From Torreya grandis (lineage: Eukaryota > Streptophyta > Pinopsida > Cupressales > Taxaceae), in the NCBI GenBank assembly GCA_037957365.1, contig JARHVA010004252.1, positions 772,501-836,500 on the forward strand: a stretch of 64,000 nt of DNA, read 5' to 3'. Positions 50,922 through 62,437 of the stretch are shown here, piece after piece (position 1 is the first letter of the stretch; each line of letters opens with the position of its first letter). The translations under genes and the position numbers were made by a program. Under the pieces are notes generated by a model, which did no database searches, was not told the DNA's origin, and worked only from the letters and a program-made list of their open reading frames with translations.

Positions 50922-50938
50922 AATAAAAAGGGGAAAAC
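50922..50938 (+). other. Element A polypurine tract
   Basis: AATAAAAAGGGGAAAAC directly before the 3' LTR start, the plus-strand priming site. Confidence 0.88.
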
Positions 50939-52736
50939 TATAGACACTAAAAAATTGCACCCATAGATCAAGTTGTTGTAAAATATTAATTTCAACCCCT
51001 TGGCCCCCTTGGGTTAAAATATTTCTTAAAACACTCATTTACCCCTTTACAAACATTTAGATAAATTAATTATTTAATTAAGCTAATTATGCCTATTTAC
51101 ACCTCACCCTAACTAAACCCATGGTTAACTTGGAGATACCTAGCCTTAAGACTATTTCCTACATTAGCATTTAATGCCCTAACCTCCTATACCACTTCTT
51201 CCTACATGCCCATGCTACCTTAAATAAGCTTGGACCACTTATAATGGTTTTAACAGCCAAACGTAAGTGGAAGTTACTATTTTGAGCAACTTGGACCTTT
51301 TTTTGCCTTGACTAACATTGGTCACCCCTCCATCAATACTAATTGACCAGGATTGATGTCAACTAAGGTAACCCTAAGACCCTTGTTCAATAGGCTAAAA
51401 CATGAGTGAAAAATAGAAAAATTGTGTAAATTTGAGCTTCTTAGTGAACCAGAGAACCAGCCCAGAGATATGAAATTGCTTTATCACCTCAATACTGAGG
51501 ACTCAAGTGCCATTACTCTATCCATTTTGTTCTATGATCATAAGTGGCTCATACTAATTGACCAGGATTGATGTCAACTAAGGTAACCCTAAGACCCTTG
51601 TTCAATAGGCTAAAACATGAGTGAAAAATAGAAAAATTGTGTAAATTTGAGCTTCTTAGTGAACCAGAGAACCAGCCCAGAGATATGAAATTGCTTTATT
51701 ACCTCAATACTGAGGACTCAAGTGCCATTACTCTATCCATTTTGTTCTATGATCATAAGTGGCTCATACTGAACTTCAAGACATCTCCAAGCTAGAAAAT
51801 CCAACAAAATCTATGTATATTTCACTTGTTCTAAGTTTAATTATTTAGTTTCAGTAGTTTAGTGCCTTTATGCACTTATAATCTCTCCCCATATCATCTC
51901 TTGTGTTGGACTTATGCAATTCCAAACACTCCATCCTCCATAAAACACTCATTGAACATTTCTATCATTTGAGTGTCAAATACATATGTTTTATATCATT
52001 AAGGATCCCTCCTATATCCTTGAACATCAACCAACCCCTAAATAATCCATAAAGCCCTTCTGTAACTAGCCCAATATCCATTTTATCCAAAACTAGAACT
52101 GTGACAAACCCACAGTGACTAACATCAGTCACCCCCTGATTGACATTGATCATCCCTTGATAGGCATCAATTACCCTTAATCAGTATCAGTTGTATAGTG
52201 ACTAGCATGAGTCTTTGTTGATTTCTTTTTCCCAAAAACAACAAGCTAAAATCATCCATCAACCCTCACCCAAAATCTATTTTTTTACTTATGTCATAAC
52301 ATAAAGTAATAAAAAAAACTTGAATCAAGTTTGAGAATTTTAGCATTAATTTTGAACAAGTTAATTTAATTTTGTTAAAATCACTCATTTTCTCTTGAAA
52401 AACATTTATTTCATTGTTACTAAGTAATTTACATTACTTTATGCAAGCATCTCTTATAATTTGTTAGAATTTAACTTGTTAAATGAGTGGATTAATAGCC
52501 TTCCATTAAATTCTTATACTTATTGGATCTAGCACTTGCTAAGAAATCCACCCTCATATATTACTAATCAATCCATTTATATCTTCATTCTTATTCCAAG
52601 TCAATCCTCCCAAGCCAAAGAGGAGTTTTTCACATCTGCACCTTTCCAATATGGGTTCATCTACACCTTTCCCTTTCTTTAGAGTTTTACTTGTTTTCTA
52701 AAATAAAAATAAAATAACACAAAACATAATGAAACA
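50939..52736 (+). repeat. Element A 3' LTR, with internal tandem duplication
   Basis: 1798 bp against 1605 bp for the 5' LTR. The excess is explained by the 215-bp duplication at 51336-51765. It ends GAAACA before the target-site copy TAAAT. Confidence 0.93.
51336..51765 (+). repeat. 215-bp tandem duplication in element A 3' LTR
   Basis: Copies 51336-51550 and 51551-51765 differ, as far as I can see, at one base (TTTATCACC against TTTATTACC). The 5' LTR has one copy. Confidence 0.95.
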
Positions 52737-52741
52737 TAAAT
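52737..52741. repeat. Target-site duplication TAAAT, right copy (A)
   Basis: Pairs with CAAAT at 34559-34563. Confidence 0.85.
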
Positions 52742-53230
52742 CATCTTGAGGACAAAAGGCTTACATTGAATCATGATGGGTATAAAAGTAGAACCAACAC
52801 TTGATACAATAAGGTGAAGTGGTACAACTAAAGTGGCAAAGCCTACAGCCTACTATGTCTGTCTATGTCTTCCAGCTTGAATTTTCATATCAAAATTTCA
52901 ACTACTCCAAATCAAGTGTGGACCTTATAGTATAAACTCTTTAAAAAACATGATGAAATGAGGGGTCATGAGTTAAATAATGAAATCATTAGTTTGAGCC
53001 AAGGTGACTTTGATACAATTCAATACTTTTTCACCACGTTAAAATCACTCAAGTTATAGTTGAAACTATGTGGTAGTGACAACAAATATGATCAATTACT
53101 TCTTTACATCCTTGATAAATTGGGATCGGACTATTCTATATTTTTTTCTATCTTACACACCACCAAGCATGCCCTTGGGGCTACATGGATGATGTCATCC
53201 TTGGATGACTTTGTTGCTAACTTGACTTGA
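52742..53230 (+). pseudogene. Element C gag, middle piece
   Basis: Continues the frame cut at 34563 with ILRTKGLH and IMMGIKVEPTLDTI. After a frame change it gives FHIKISTTPNQVWTL, ELNNEIISLSQGDFDTIQYF, KSLKL, DQLLLYILDKLGSDYSIFF, TTKHALGATW and MSSLDDFVANLT. These are the UBN2-type Gag blocks of copia (W..L...F, L..L..(R/K)...G..I..Y, LL..LP..Y). Cut at 53230 by element B. Contains at least one frameshift and four stops. Confidence 0.88.
53226..53230. repeat. Target-site duplication CTTGA, left copy (B)
   Basis: Pairs with CTCGA at 61800-61804, one T/C difference. In the gag reading of C the right copy (CGA, Arg) preserves the sense codon while the left copy gives TGA. Confidence 0.85.
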
Positions 53231-54430
53231 TGATTTAACTATTTTGGGAATATTAGAGTCTTATTCCTAATTTAGTTAAGGGTCTAGAATAGTAAATCAA
53301 TAAATAGTATTTTAATAATCTAACTATTGATTTGTATATTTTATTTGTATTTTTAACATTTTTATAAATATCAATATATATGGATAAAATACGACTTAGC
53401 TTAAAATGAATTGAAATGGTTGTTTTAAGGTCTAAAATTTGCTATGTAGGACCGAGACAATGTCACAAATCAGGATCTAGGTTTCATTTTGTGAAAGGAT
53501 AGGAGCACCAAAATAGGACACCTTAGGGTCTAATACTATAGGCTTTTTTTTGTCCTTATTATCCAACCACTTGCAGATACCTAATTTTTTTGGGTTTTAT
53601 TCAATGTCCTTGTGTGAGCCTATCTGTGAAATTTCAATTGAAAGTCTATGGAACTCTTTATAAATCTGATTTATTCTTCAAACCCTAAACTTCATTGTGC
53701 TTTGATTAATCTTAAGAAAGAAGGGGGGTTAGTGTGTGTAAGATGAACTCAACATTTATCTACACCCTTTGTGTGGTAATGCTACCTACATACCAATACT
53801 CTAAAGAGGGATCAACCCATATGTAGTTCTCCCACTAGATGTGCTTTGTGAAATAGTGTTATGATGATGTAAAAATGCTCTATTGGGTGTGTTTGAGGTT
53901 GATAGAGATTGGTCTGAGTATTTGGATATACTTATATCTATATTGGATGGTTGTGTGTAGAGAATAGGGAAATTGGCCTCAATGGTATTGCTTGTATTCT
54001 TGATTAATTTTGTAATATTTGCCAACCTCCTTTAAATTAACTTTGAATGAGCTTTTATATAGTTCTATAGGTCATGGATTAAATGTATTTGCACTAGGTT
54101 GACAAAATGAAGAATATGAATTGAAAGGAAATAGTCATTTGGGATCAAAATGTAATTAGACAAGAGCACCAAAATAAGACACCCTAGTGTCTGGTACTAT
54201 AGTCCAAGTTGGGTTCGACACTATAGTATAGGTACAGGACCTAGGGGGATAGGATTAGCCTAAGAAATAGTGCATAGCTAAGGTGGAATGACCATTTGGA
54301 AAGTTCAAGATGATTGATGAATAAGTAAAAAGGTGTCTAAAAAGGTTATGAGAGCACATAAGAGGGACCTATGGGTTGGGTGTCATAATCCAAACTCAAG
54401 CTACCAAATTTGATATTTTATATGACTACA
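53231..54430 (-). repeat. Element B left LTR (3' LTR)
   Basis: Aligned with 60578-61799. Shared strings include TGATTTAACTATTTTGGGAA, ACCAAAATAGGACACC and ATACCAATACTCTAAAGAGG. Confidence 0.94.
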
Positions 54431-54450
54431 TTCCCCCCCCCACTTTATTT
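54431..54450 (-). other. Element B polypurine tract
   Basis: On the minus strand AAATAAAGTGGGGGGGGGAA abuts the LTR start TGTAGTC. The plus strand shows a C9 run. Confidence 0.85.
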
Positions 54451-57400
54451 TAGTGATGCAACAAAGTTAAATACTATGATAAATGAAAAGTAGAAAGTGT
54501 ACCTGAACTTACCTACAAAGGTGAAGCTCATGAAGCTCTATGATTTTGGGTATGCATAGAGAGAGCATGTCATAAAGTGTAAATATGTAAAACAAAATAA
54601 AGAGTAGATCAATTCTTACTAGACACACTATGTCTAGAGTAAAAATGTACATAAGTTGGGTAAAAGAGAGAAGAAGAGAAAGGAATGAATACACCTCATC
54701 GAGTATGTGAACCAATACAAAACCTGTTGTGATGCTGAGTGATGCTGAGTATGTGTTGAATATGTGTTATACCAAAAGTACTATCACAAATAGAGTTGAG
54801 TGCTCAATTCTCCAAGAGTGGCTCAAGAATGCAAAGGTTGACCCTTTGGCTCCATCATCACCCACTAAGTGAAGCTATATGATCATGCATATATTAATCA
54901 ATGTTTGGACTGAGTTTCTAATCCCTATGAGTAGGTGGCTCAAGAATATAAAGGCTAGCTAGTCTTTTGGATCCATCATTACCCAATGAAGTGAATCTAT
55001 GAAATAATACTAGTATGAAATCTGTGTCATATGAGATGGCTCTTGAATCCCATGAATGTTATATAATCTAACAATGTGGTGTGGATAATTGAATGTATGC
55101 TAGAAACTAGGTCACTCTTGGCCACTTGGAAAAGGTGGAGATTAGGCTTGTATGAAAGCCACTCCAAAACTAGGCAATAGGCTTATGTGGAAGCCACTCA
55201 ATAATGATTCCAACCACCTATATATGGAATAAGGTATGTAACTACTGATAATTCTTAGGTAATGCCATAAACTATAAAGAAGAGAAAGCAAATGCGTTGT
55301 GCACTTTGCCCCCAATCACTGGTGTCTATAACATGGATTCTAATATAGAAGTTATACCAACTACCTAATTTGAAACTAAAAGTGAGATCCATCATGTCAT
55401 GCATTATGCCTCCTATATCTATATTCTTTAAAAAAAATACTAAAACTATTGATTCTAAACTAAACTATTGCTGACAAAACTATAACTAGTCTTACGTTTC
55501 TATATATTTCTAGAAACTTTGGTTTTTCTGTTGTTTGGATAGGAGTGATGATATAAGACACCCTACTATTTGACACTATAGTCCAAACTTGGTGTTCTTT
55601 TCCTGTGTTGACTTTGAAGATAGTTCTATAATTTTCACTATTTGTCTGGTCTATTATGCCTAGTTTGAAGTCTGAATATTATTTTGAGTGTTCTAAAAAC
55701 TAATTTTTCAACTGGTAGGAACTCTTATCTCTATGATAAAATCCCTATTTATTTCCCCCTCTTCTAAGGGTAGGAATGAAGACCTTGTAATCACTTTCCT
55801 CAGAAGAAAGAGCCTTACAAGTGTGTTATGCTTTGAAAGTACATGATATAACAATGATAATCAATGATATATCTCAAGATATAACATGGTTTGTATGAGA
55901 TATTTTTATATCAATAGGGGTATGCATAGATAGATATAATAATGTAATATCATGTGAAATATAATGAACTAGAACTAGAATTATGGTTAGTTGTTAGTTT
56001 TTAGTTGTCAAGGAGGGATGGAGCATGATGCCCATCATGACATCCAAGGAAGCAAGATAATGCATGATGTGGATCATGGCATTACAAATAATTGAGAAGT
56101 AATCAAGAAGAAAGCATACAAAGAAAGAAACAATAAGCATATAAGAGTGGCCAAGGGGCTAAGAAAATAAGGGACATGGGAATATGTCATTCAAACTAGA
56201 AAGAAAGCATACAAGGCATGTTTAAATGCCACATACACATACAATTGGAAATAAGCAAGGTTGGCATGAGGACCAAAAGTGCATAGAAGAGTACAAGCAA
56301 AGGACATTTGAAAATGTCCTAAGGCACACATAAAAATAGAATCAAAGGACATTTGCAAATGTTCTAAGGCACATACAAGATTAAAAATATGAACTGCAAA
56401 ATGTAATCACATCTAGCTATGCAAAGCAAGAAAGGAAAGCATGTAAATTCTATAAATACAATTGCATCTAACTAATCAAATCAAGAAGGTGAAAGTATGA
56501 AAAATATATAGTACAAGACTAAGTAGATGATACTAAATACACAAGTGATTTATACTAGTGAGTGTAAATATAATAATTTATGTAAGATATTAAGTAATGT
56601 ACATGAAAATGATAACTAGAGTGTGTGGTGTAGGAATGACATAACCTGGATAGTGTAGTCATGTATAAGATGTCCCTAGTGGGTAGATATATCAATGTAT
56701 GTCTCAAATTTAGTGGGATTCCCCCTCAATGGGTAGAGTGAAATGATCAAGGATCTAAATGCCATTGCACATACTCAAAGAAGATCAAGTGAATCATGGT
56801 AATGTAGATAAATCAACAAATAGTAGCGTATAACAACAAAATTTAGGTCTAGCATGGTAGTAGAAATGTAAAGCATGGATGATGCATGCCATTGAAATAT
56901 TTTTGGTATTTTAAAATATTTGAATGTTTTTATGTTTTAAAATATTGAATTTTTTTGTATTTTAGAATTATCTACAGTTTTTGGTATTTCTAATATATGA
57001 TATGTACAATTAATCATGAAAGGACTATATGCAATAAATTGAAAATAAGCTATGTACAAAAAATATTAAAAATAAAAGATACTAACTGATGAGTTTCATG
57101 AGAGACTCCCTATCATGGTATCATGTATCAAGAGAGGGATCATTCATGATTGTGAAGCACGATGGAAGGGTTGAGATTGTGGCTCTAAAATTTGTGTATG
57201 TTGTAAATTCTCTAAAATCTCTATAGTGAAAACCAACTATGGGGTCCCCCTGTAACTCTAAGAAGTGGATGAAATTGTAGGGCTCTTAGGGACCCATCTA
57301 GTAGTGGGATAAGCTCTTTAAATATGTACTATGTGTGTAGAGGTATGAGACCTCAATAATACTACCTTAGGTGTGAAAATTGCGATTGAAAACTATCAAG

Positions 57401-57689
57401 ATCTTGAAATTGTGGTTGCTCTAAAAAAGAGCCCTATATAAAAGTGTATGAACTCTCTATGCTGGTGAGAAAGGCTTTGACTATGTCTGAATCTAAATTG
57501 GAAGAACTATAATTGGGAGAAAAGCTAAAACTAGTAGAGAAGCTAAAACTGGTGACTATAGAGTATTAGATGGCTCTGAAGTGGGGAGTGGTAACTCATA
57601 TGAAACTCCACCAACTATAACAACCTATTAGCATGAATGAATTTCATGCCTCTGTGAAATATAAAAGGTACTACATTATTTTTCCAGAT
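54451..57689 (-). other. Element B non-coding 3' region
   Basis: Shares order and many strings with 6551-9199 of N1, for example GAGGGATGGAGCATGATGCC against GGGATGGGGAGTGATGTCC, and the shared string CATGGGAATATGT. No pol-like coding sense seen. Confidence 0.75.
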
Positions 57690-57970
57690 CCATGCTCAAC
57701 CAAGTAACATATTGAAAACTCATGTACCGGGAACAATAGTAAATGGTGTGGCCACATGTGTTGGACCAACCTGTAGAGGAAGTACAATCTCACCTAATGA
57801 ACTCTATATGTGCCCACTAAATCCACTAATAATATTATCCATCAGGGTAATATCCTACTCTAAATATCCCAACTGTTTTATTAGTAATGTCATAATGCAC
57901 ATGTTCATGCTTTATCCATTATCTATGAGAACACTATGAATAAGATGATTATGAATGTAAGTTTTGATAA
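57690..57970 (-). pseudogene. Element B protease remnant
   Basis: Minus strand gives SVLIDNGXSMNMCIMTLL for the active-site block L(I/V)DNGAS.N(I/V)C, with the catalytic Asp kept and a stop in place of Ala. IKQLGYLEXDI, ISGFSGHI, LGEIVLPLQVGPTHVATPF and TIVPG follow. Order and wording match protease remnants in E and N1. It would process the element's Gag. Confidence 0.82.
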
Positions 57971-58232
57971 AGAGTGCATGATAATCTGAATCATCATAAA
58001 CTATCTCCTACTCTGAGAAGGAGATTTAAGGTCTAGCTATAACTCTAGAATTATACACACCAATAATGTTACTCAAAGGATGTGACTCAGCTGAAGGTGC
58101 CCTATATGTAGTTGGTGGTATATGTGCATGATATGCATGGTGAGCACCCGATGTGTCCCCTATTTCTTATTTAGAATGTTTTGGAAAAGGATTTGAGAAA
58201 AATTGTAGAGCCTTGTCTTGTGTTTGTTTTGC

Positions 58233-59379
58233 TTATGGAGGCTCAACTAGAATGTCAAGATCAATAAGATTACCATCTATCAAGTCTTGTATCTTGTGTT
58301 TTAAATTCATGCATCTATTTGTTGTGTGGCCTAGTGCCTTGTGAAAGTCACAAAATGTATTATGATCATGTCCCCATGGAAGAGGATTTGTTGGATCAAC
58401 TTTTTGAATAGGAAAGAGAGATATGATATTACATTCCAAAAATTGATGTAAAACTCTAGCTAGAAAAATTGGTAGATTGGTAAAGGTTCACCGAAGAAGT
58501 ACTAATAAAACCACTCATTGAAGGGCCTCTAAAGCCACATTTATCATAGGTTGATTTTGACTATTGTTATCATTGACCTTGAATTTTTATGGGACTTTGT
58601 TATTACTCTTATTTTTTGTTTATGATATACTTGTGTACTTGAGTTTTCCCATTGAAATTATTTGACTTCCCTTTCTGTTAGAGTATGACATAACTCAGTG
58701 AAGGAAGAGAATCTTTTGAAAATTGTTGATTCATGCAAAGCTAGTAAAATAATTTTTTTGAAGAGATCTTGTAAATCTTGATCGGCCATGGGGATAGTCA
58801 TTTGAGCTAAGATAGTATTATATCGAAGAACATAATCTTTGAGATGCTCATTTGACCTTTGTTTTCTTTGTGTAACTTGGGAACAAGAAACATTATCATG
58901 AATGTTAATGCTAAAATGAGATAAGAACATGTTGGATAAAGGATTGAATGCATTTACCAACTGATTCGATAGAATGGAAAACCATTGTAATTCAAAATCC
59001 TTTAGAATCCAGGGAAATACTAGGTTAGTAGTCAATCATTTGGCACATAGTCCAAGCATGTTGCATGAAAAGCTCTCAAGTGTGTCTCTAGATCACCCTT
59101 GCCATCATATAGAGTGAGATTGGATTGAAAAAAACCTTGTGACAAGGGTGTCAAATAAATATGACATGCCAATTGTGTATGCAATAGAGCAAAAGAATCC
59201 AAAGCTAGTGTAGGTCTAGAGGTACCTTGCTCGAGATGTAGCACCTTGGATTGAATAGATTTTATCTCTTGCACAAGGGTAGCCACATTGGGAGACAAAG
59301 ATGTACTAGCCATAACTAGTGGTGCCTCATAGGAAGGTTGGGTTGCTATAGGTGGTTGTTGAGACATAGTTGCCACCAT
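58233..59379 (-). pseudogene. Element B gag remnant
   Basis: Three open stretches: 59379-59032 (115 codons), 59035-58658 (125) and 58439-58233 (68). The first ends LTLYDGKGDLETHL and TCLDYVPND. The second carries LRYNTILAQMTIPMADQDL and LALHESTIFKRFSSF, the capsid part. The third has FCDFHKALGHTTNRC followed by LKHKIQDLIDGNL, an intact CxFHxxxGHxTxxxC zinc-knuckle-like motif (C, H, H, C spacing kept). It is the best preserved Gag of this family in the window. The first two stretches overlap by 4 bp in different frames, pointing to one small indel. Confidence 0.9.
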
Positions 59380-60560
59380 AGTGTCATTTTTAATTGGTTA
59401 CTCTATAGGAATGGAAGACTCAACTTACTTAACCTTTTCAATTTCCATGATAGATTGTAAGATAAGAGTATGATCTCAGGGTTATTCCCTGAGTCTTTCT
59501 CTAAAACATTGTAGAGTCAATTCTTTGTTGATGATAACATCATTATCAACAATAGCTAGAAGTGGATTAAGAACCTAATTTGGTGGTTTATGAACATCGG
59601 TGTTTGTATCATCATTTTTATTCTCGTACTCCTCATTATCCAAGTTATTTTCATAGAAATTAGTGTAATTTGGATGTGTAAGATCTATAACAGGAAGTTG
59701 AGCTGGTTGTTTATCCATGGTATATGGATGGGTTGAAGGAATCTAGGTGAATTCATGAGGGTTACCACTAAGTCTTTCACTTTGTCCCAAAGCAAGAGAT
59801 GCAAGGAGCTTAGATGGCATAAGAAAAATAACTTACAAAATGAAAGAATAGATTAAATAAATATAATATAAATAATGAACTAGAGTATGCATTAAAAAGG
59901 ATACAAAAAACACAATTATGTAAGGTGATACCTCAAAAGCAATGGGACTAGTATATGAAACTAGGGTTTTGAAAATGGATTTTTTTTAAAATTACTATGA
60001 AATTTTAAAAATTAATGTGAATTTTGTATTTAAATATGCAAGTTAAAATTTAAAAAATATTAGAAAAATTCTAATTTAAGAGACCTAGTATATGCAACTA
60101 GGGTTTGGAAGAAAATGATTTTTTTTAAATTACTATGGAATTTTAAAAATTAATGTGATTTTTTTATTTAAATATGCAGGAGAAAAATTAGAAAAATACT
60201 AGAAAATACTGGGACCTAGTATAGGCAACTAGGGTTTGAAATAAATTATTTTTAAAATTACTAAGGTAAATTTAATAATTGAATGTGAATTTTTGATTTA
60301 AAATATGTAGGAAAATTTTGAAAATTATTTCTAAAATTAGCAAAAAGTTCTCCCTAGGGTCTCTAGGGGTTTTGTGTGAGAAAGGACCTAGTAAATTCAA
60401 ATAGGGTTTGGAATAAATTATTTTTAAAATTACTAAGGTAAATTTAAAAATTAAATATGAATTTTTGATTTAAAATCTGTAGGAAAAATTAGAAATTTAT
60501 TGTAAAAATCAGCAAGGAATTTACCCTAGGATTTCTAGGGGTTTTGTGTGCAAATGAAGT
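59380..60560 (-). other. Element B leader
   Basis: No gene. At 59950-60540 there are about four imperfect repeats of roughly 130 bp, each with GACCTAGTATATGCAACTAG-like starts followed by ATTTTTAAAATTACTA and TTAATGTGAATTTT-like strings. Confidence 0.6.
59940..60545. repeat. Imperfect tandem repeats in element B leader
   Basis: Starts near 59945 (GGGACTAGTATATGAAACTA), 60082 (GACCTAGTATATGCAACTAG), 60213 (GACCTAGTATAGGCAACTAG) and 60386 (GACCTAGTAAATTCAAATAG), each followed by GGGTTTG(G/A)A and a similar AT-rich body. Confidence 0.8.
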
Positions 60561-60577
60561 AAGTTGGGTTCACCAAA
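60561..60577 (-). other. Element B primer-binding-site candidate
   Basis: Minus strand TTTGGTGAACCCAACTT directly follows the LTR end. It is the least altered version of the site shared with E and N1. Confidence 0.7.
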
Positions 60578-61799
60578 TGATTTAACTATTTTGGGAATAT
60601 TAGATTATTATTCCTAATTTAGTTAAGGGTCTAGAATATTAAATTAGTAAATAATATTGAAATAATTTAAATACTAATTTTTATAATTTATTTGTATTTT
60701 TCAACTTTCTATAAATAGCAATAAAGATAGAGAAAATAAGACTTAACTTAAAATGAATTAAAATGGCTATTACAAGGTCATAAGATATTGTGTGGGACTA
60801 AGATAGTGTCATAAATTAGGATTTTGATTTCATTTTGTGAAAGTATATGAGTGTCAAAATAGGACACCCTAGGGTCTGATGTTATAGTCCTTTTCTGCCA
60901 CTATTGTCCAAACTGATCGTAAAGACCTCAATTTTTTTGGGTTTTATTCATTGTCCCTATCTAAGTTTGCCTATGAAATCTTGATTGTTGAAAGTCTAAA
61001 AAACTCCTTATAGATCTGATTTAGTCTTCAAACCCTATACTTCATTTTTCTTTGATTAATCTTGAGAAATAAGGGGGGGGGGGGGGGGGGGGGGGGGGGG
61101 TAGCATGTGTAAGATGTATTTAACGTGTATCCACATCCCTTGTGTGGTCATGTTGCCTACATACCAATACTCTAAAGAGGAATCAAGCTATATGTAGTTC
61201 TCCCACTTGATGTGCTTTGTGAAATAATGTTATAAGGATGTAAAAAATGCTAAATTGGGTGTGTTTGAGGTGGTTAGGGACTGGTGTGAGGATTTGGATA
61301 TACTTTTAGCCATATTGGATGGCTATATGTAAAGAATAGGAAAATTTAACTCAATGGTATTACTTGTATTCTTGCTTCTTTTTGTGATATTTTCCAACCT
61401 CCTCTAAATGAACTTTGAATAGGATTTTATAGAGATATATTGGTCATGTGTTAAATGTATTCATGCTAGCCCAACATAATGAAGAATATGAATCGAAAGG
61501 AAACAATCATTTGGGCTCAAAATGTGATTTGACAGGAGCACCAAAATAGGACACCCTAGGTTCCAATGTTATAGTCTAAGTTGGGTGCTCCTATCCTATA
61601 GGTGTGGGACCTAGAGGAATAGGATTGGCTTGGGAAATGTTGCCTAGCTGAGATGGAATGACTATTTGGAAAGCATGGGATGATTGGGAATAAGCAAAAA
61701 GGTATCTAGAAAGGTCATGAGAGCATGTAAGAGGGACCTATGGGTTGGATGTCACAAGCCACACTCAAGCTACAAATTTTGACATTTTATATGACTACA
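60578..61799 (-). repeat. Element B right LTR (5' LTR)
   Basis: Canonical TGATTTAACT...GACTACA ends. Contains a G28 homopolymer where its partner has G6. Confidence 0.94.
61073..61100. repeat. G28 homopolymer
   Basis: Twenty-eight consecutive G, preceded by AGAAATAA and followed by TAGCATGTG. The partner site in the left LTR reads GAAGGGGGGTTAGTG. Confidence 0.9.
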
Positions 61800-61804
61800 C
61801 TCGA
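61800..61804. repeat. Target-site duplication CTCGA, right copy (B)
   Basis: Pairs with CTTGA at 53226-53230. Confidence 0.85.
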
Positions 61805-62180
61805 GAACAAGACAAGATCATTCAAATAGATACACTGAATTCCTCCAAATCTCATGCCTTATTTTTGAGTCATGAAAAATATAAAGCTTCTAGTATTAAG
61901 GATAAGAAATAGAACAAGAAAGACCCTAAGTAAAGAAAGGGTAAAAAATATGATGATCAGCCAAAATCATCAAAATAGTCTTCTTCAGATGATAAATCTA
62001 AGAAAGAGCAACTCACATGTGGCTATTTTAATAAATTTAGGCATGATGAAGCCTAATGAATGAAGTAAATTGACCAACTAACAAAAATGCTCAAAAAGCA
62101 CAATATCACTGTTCCTAATTCTTCCACTCATAGTTCATCAGCACAGGGTTATTCTAAGACCAATGACATTAAGAAGGGCA
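61800..62180 (+). pseudogene. Element C gag, last piece
   Basis: Resumes with REQDKIIQIDTLNSS, matching the LTQEQDKL.Q block of copia Gag. A Lys/Ser-rich part and a ruined zinc knuckle follow, CGYFNKFRHDEA (CxxCxxxGHxxxxC in relatives; second Cys reads Phe, the final Cys is lost to a stop). MKQIDQLTKMLKKHNI is then followed by a Ser/Lys-rich linker. Stops at 61908 and 62055 break it. Confidence 0.82.
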
Positions 62181-62437
62181 TAGATAAGGGGAAAATACTT
62201 GTTTTAGTTGCATCCCAACCTTCCACATGGGTTATTTATTCGGATGCATTCCACCACATGGCTTCATCACATGACATTTTTTCATCCTTTAAGCCTTATT
62301 CTCTACCTTCCATTTTATTGGGTAATGATACTACCACAAAAGCTATTGGGAGTGGATTTGTTGAAGTAAATGATGAGAAATTTCATGATGTTTTATGTGT
62401 TCCATATTTATCCACCAATATCCTATATGTTTTCTAG
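62181..62437 (+). pseudogene. Element C protease remnant
   Basis: TWVIYSDAFHHMASSHDIFS is the copia protease active-site region, normally W(I/V)(I/L)DSGAS.HM; Asp-Ser-Gly-Ala-Ser reads Tyr-Ser-Asp-Ala-Phe, so the catalytic Asp is gone. The flap and C-terminal blocks are well kept: ILLGNDTTTKAIGSGFVEV and VLCVPYLSTNILYVF (L.(V/D)VL.VP.L..NLLSV). Confidence 0.88.

Larger units (their letters stand above)
53231..61799 (-). mobile_element. Element B: gag-protease-only gypsy element inside copia gag
   Basis: LTRs 53231-54430 (1200 bp) and 60578-61799 (1222 bp), both TGATTTAACT...GACTACA. Minus orientation: primer-site candidate at 60561-60577, gag 59379-58233, protease about 57960-57690, then 3.3 kb non-coding, then a purine tract (minus GTGGGGGGGGGAA) at the left LTR. 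No RT or integrase. Same layout as N1 and E. Confidence 0.93.

Noticed and set aside
50693..51038. Minus-strand frames of 100 and 72 codons
   Set aside because: They run across the 3' LTR edge and purine tract of element A, opposite to gag-pol, with no recognisable motif.
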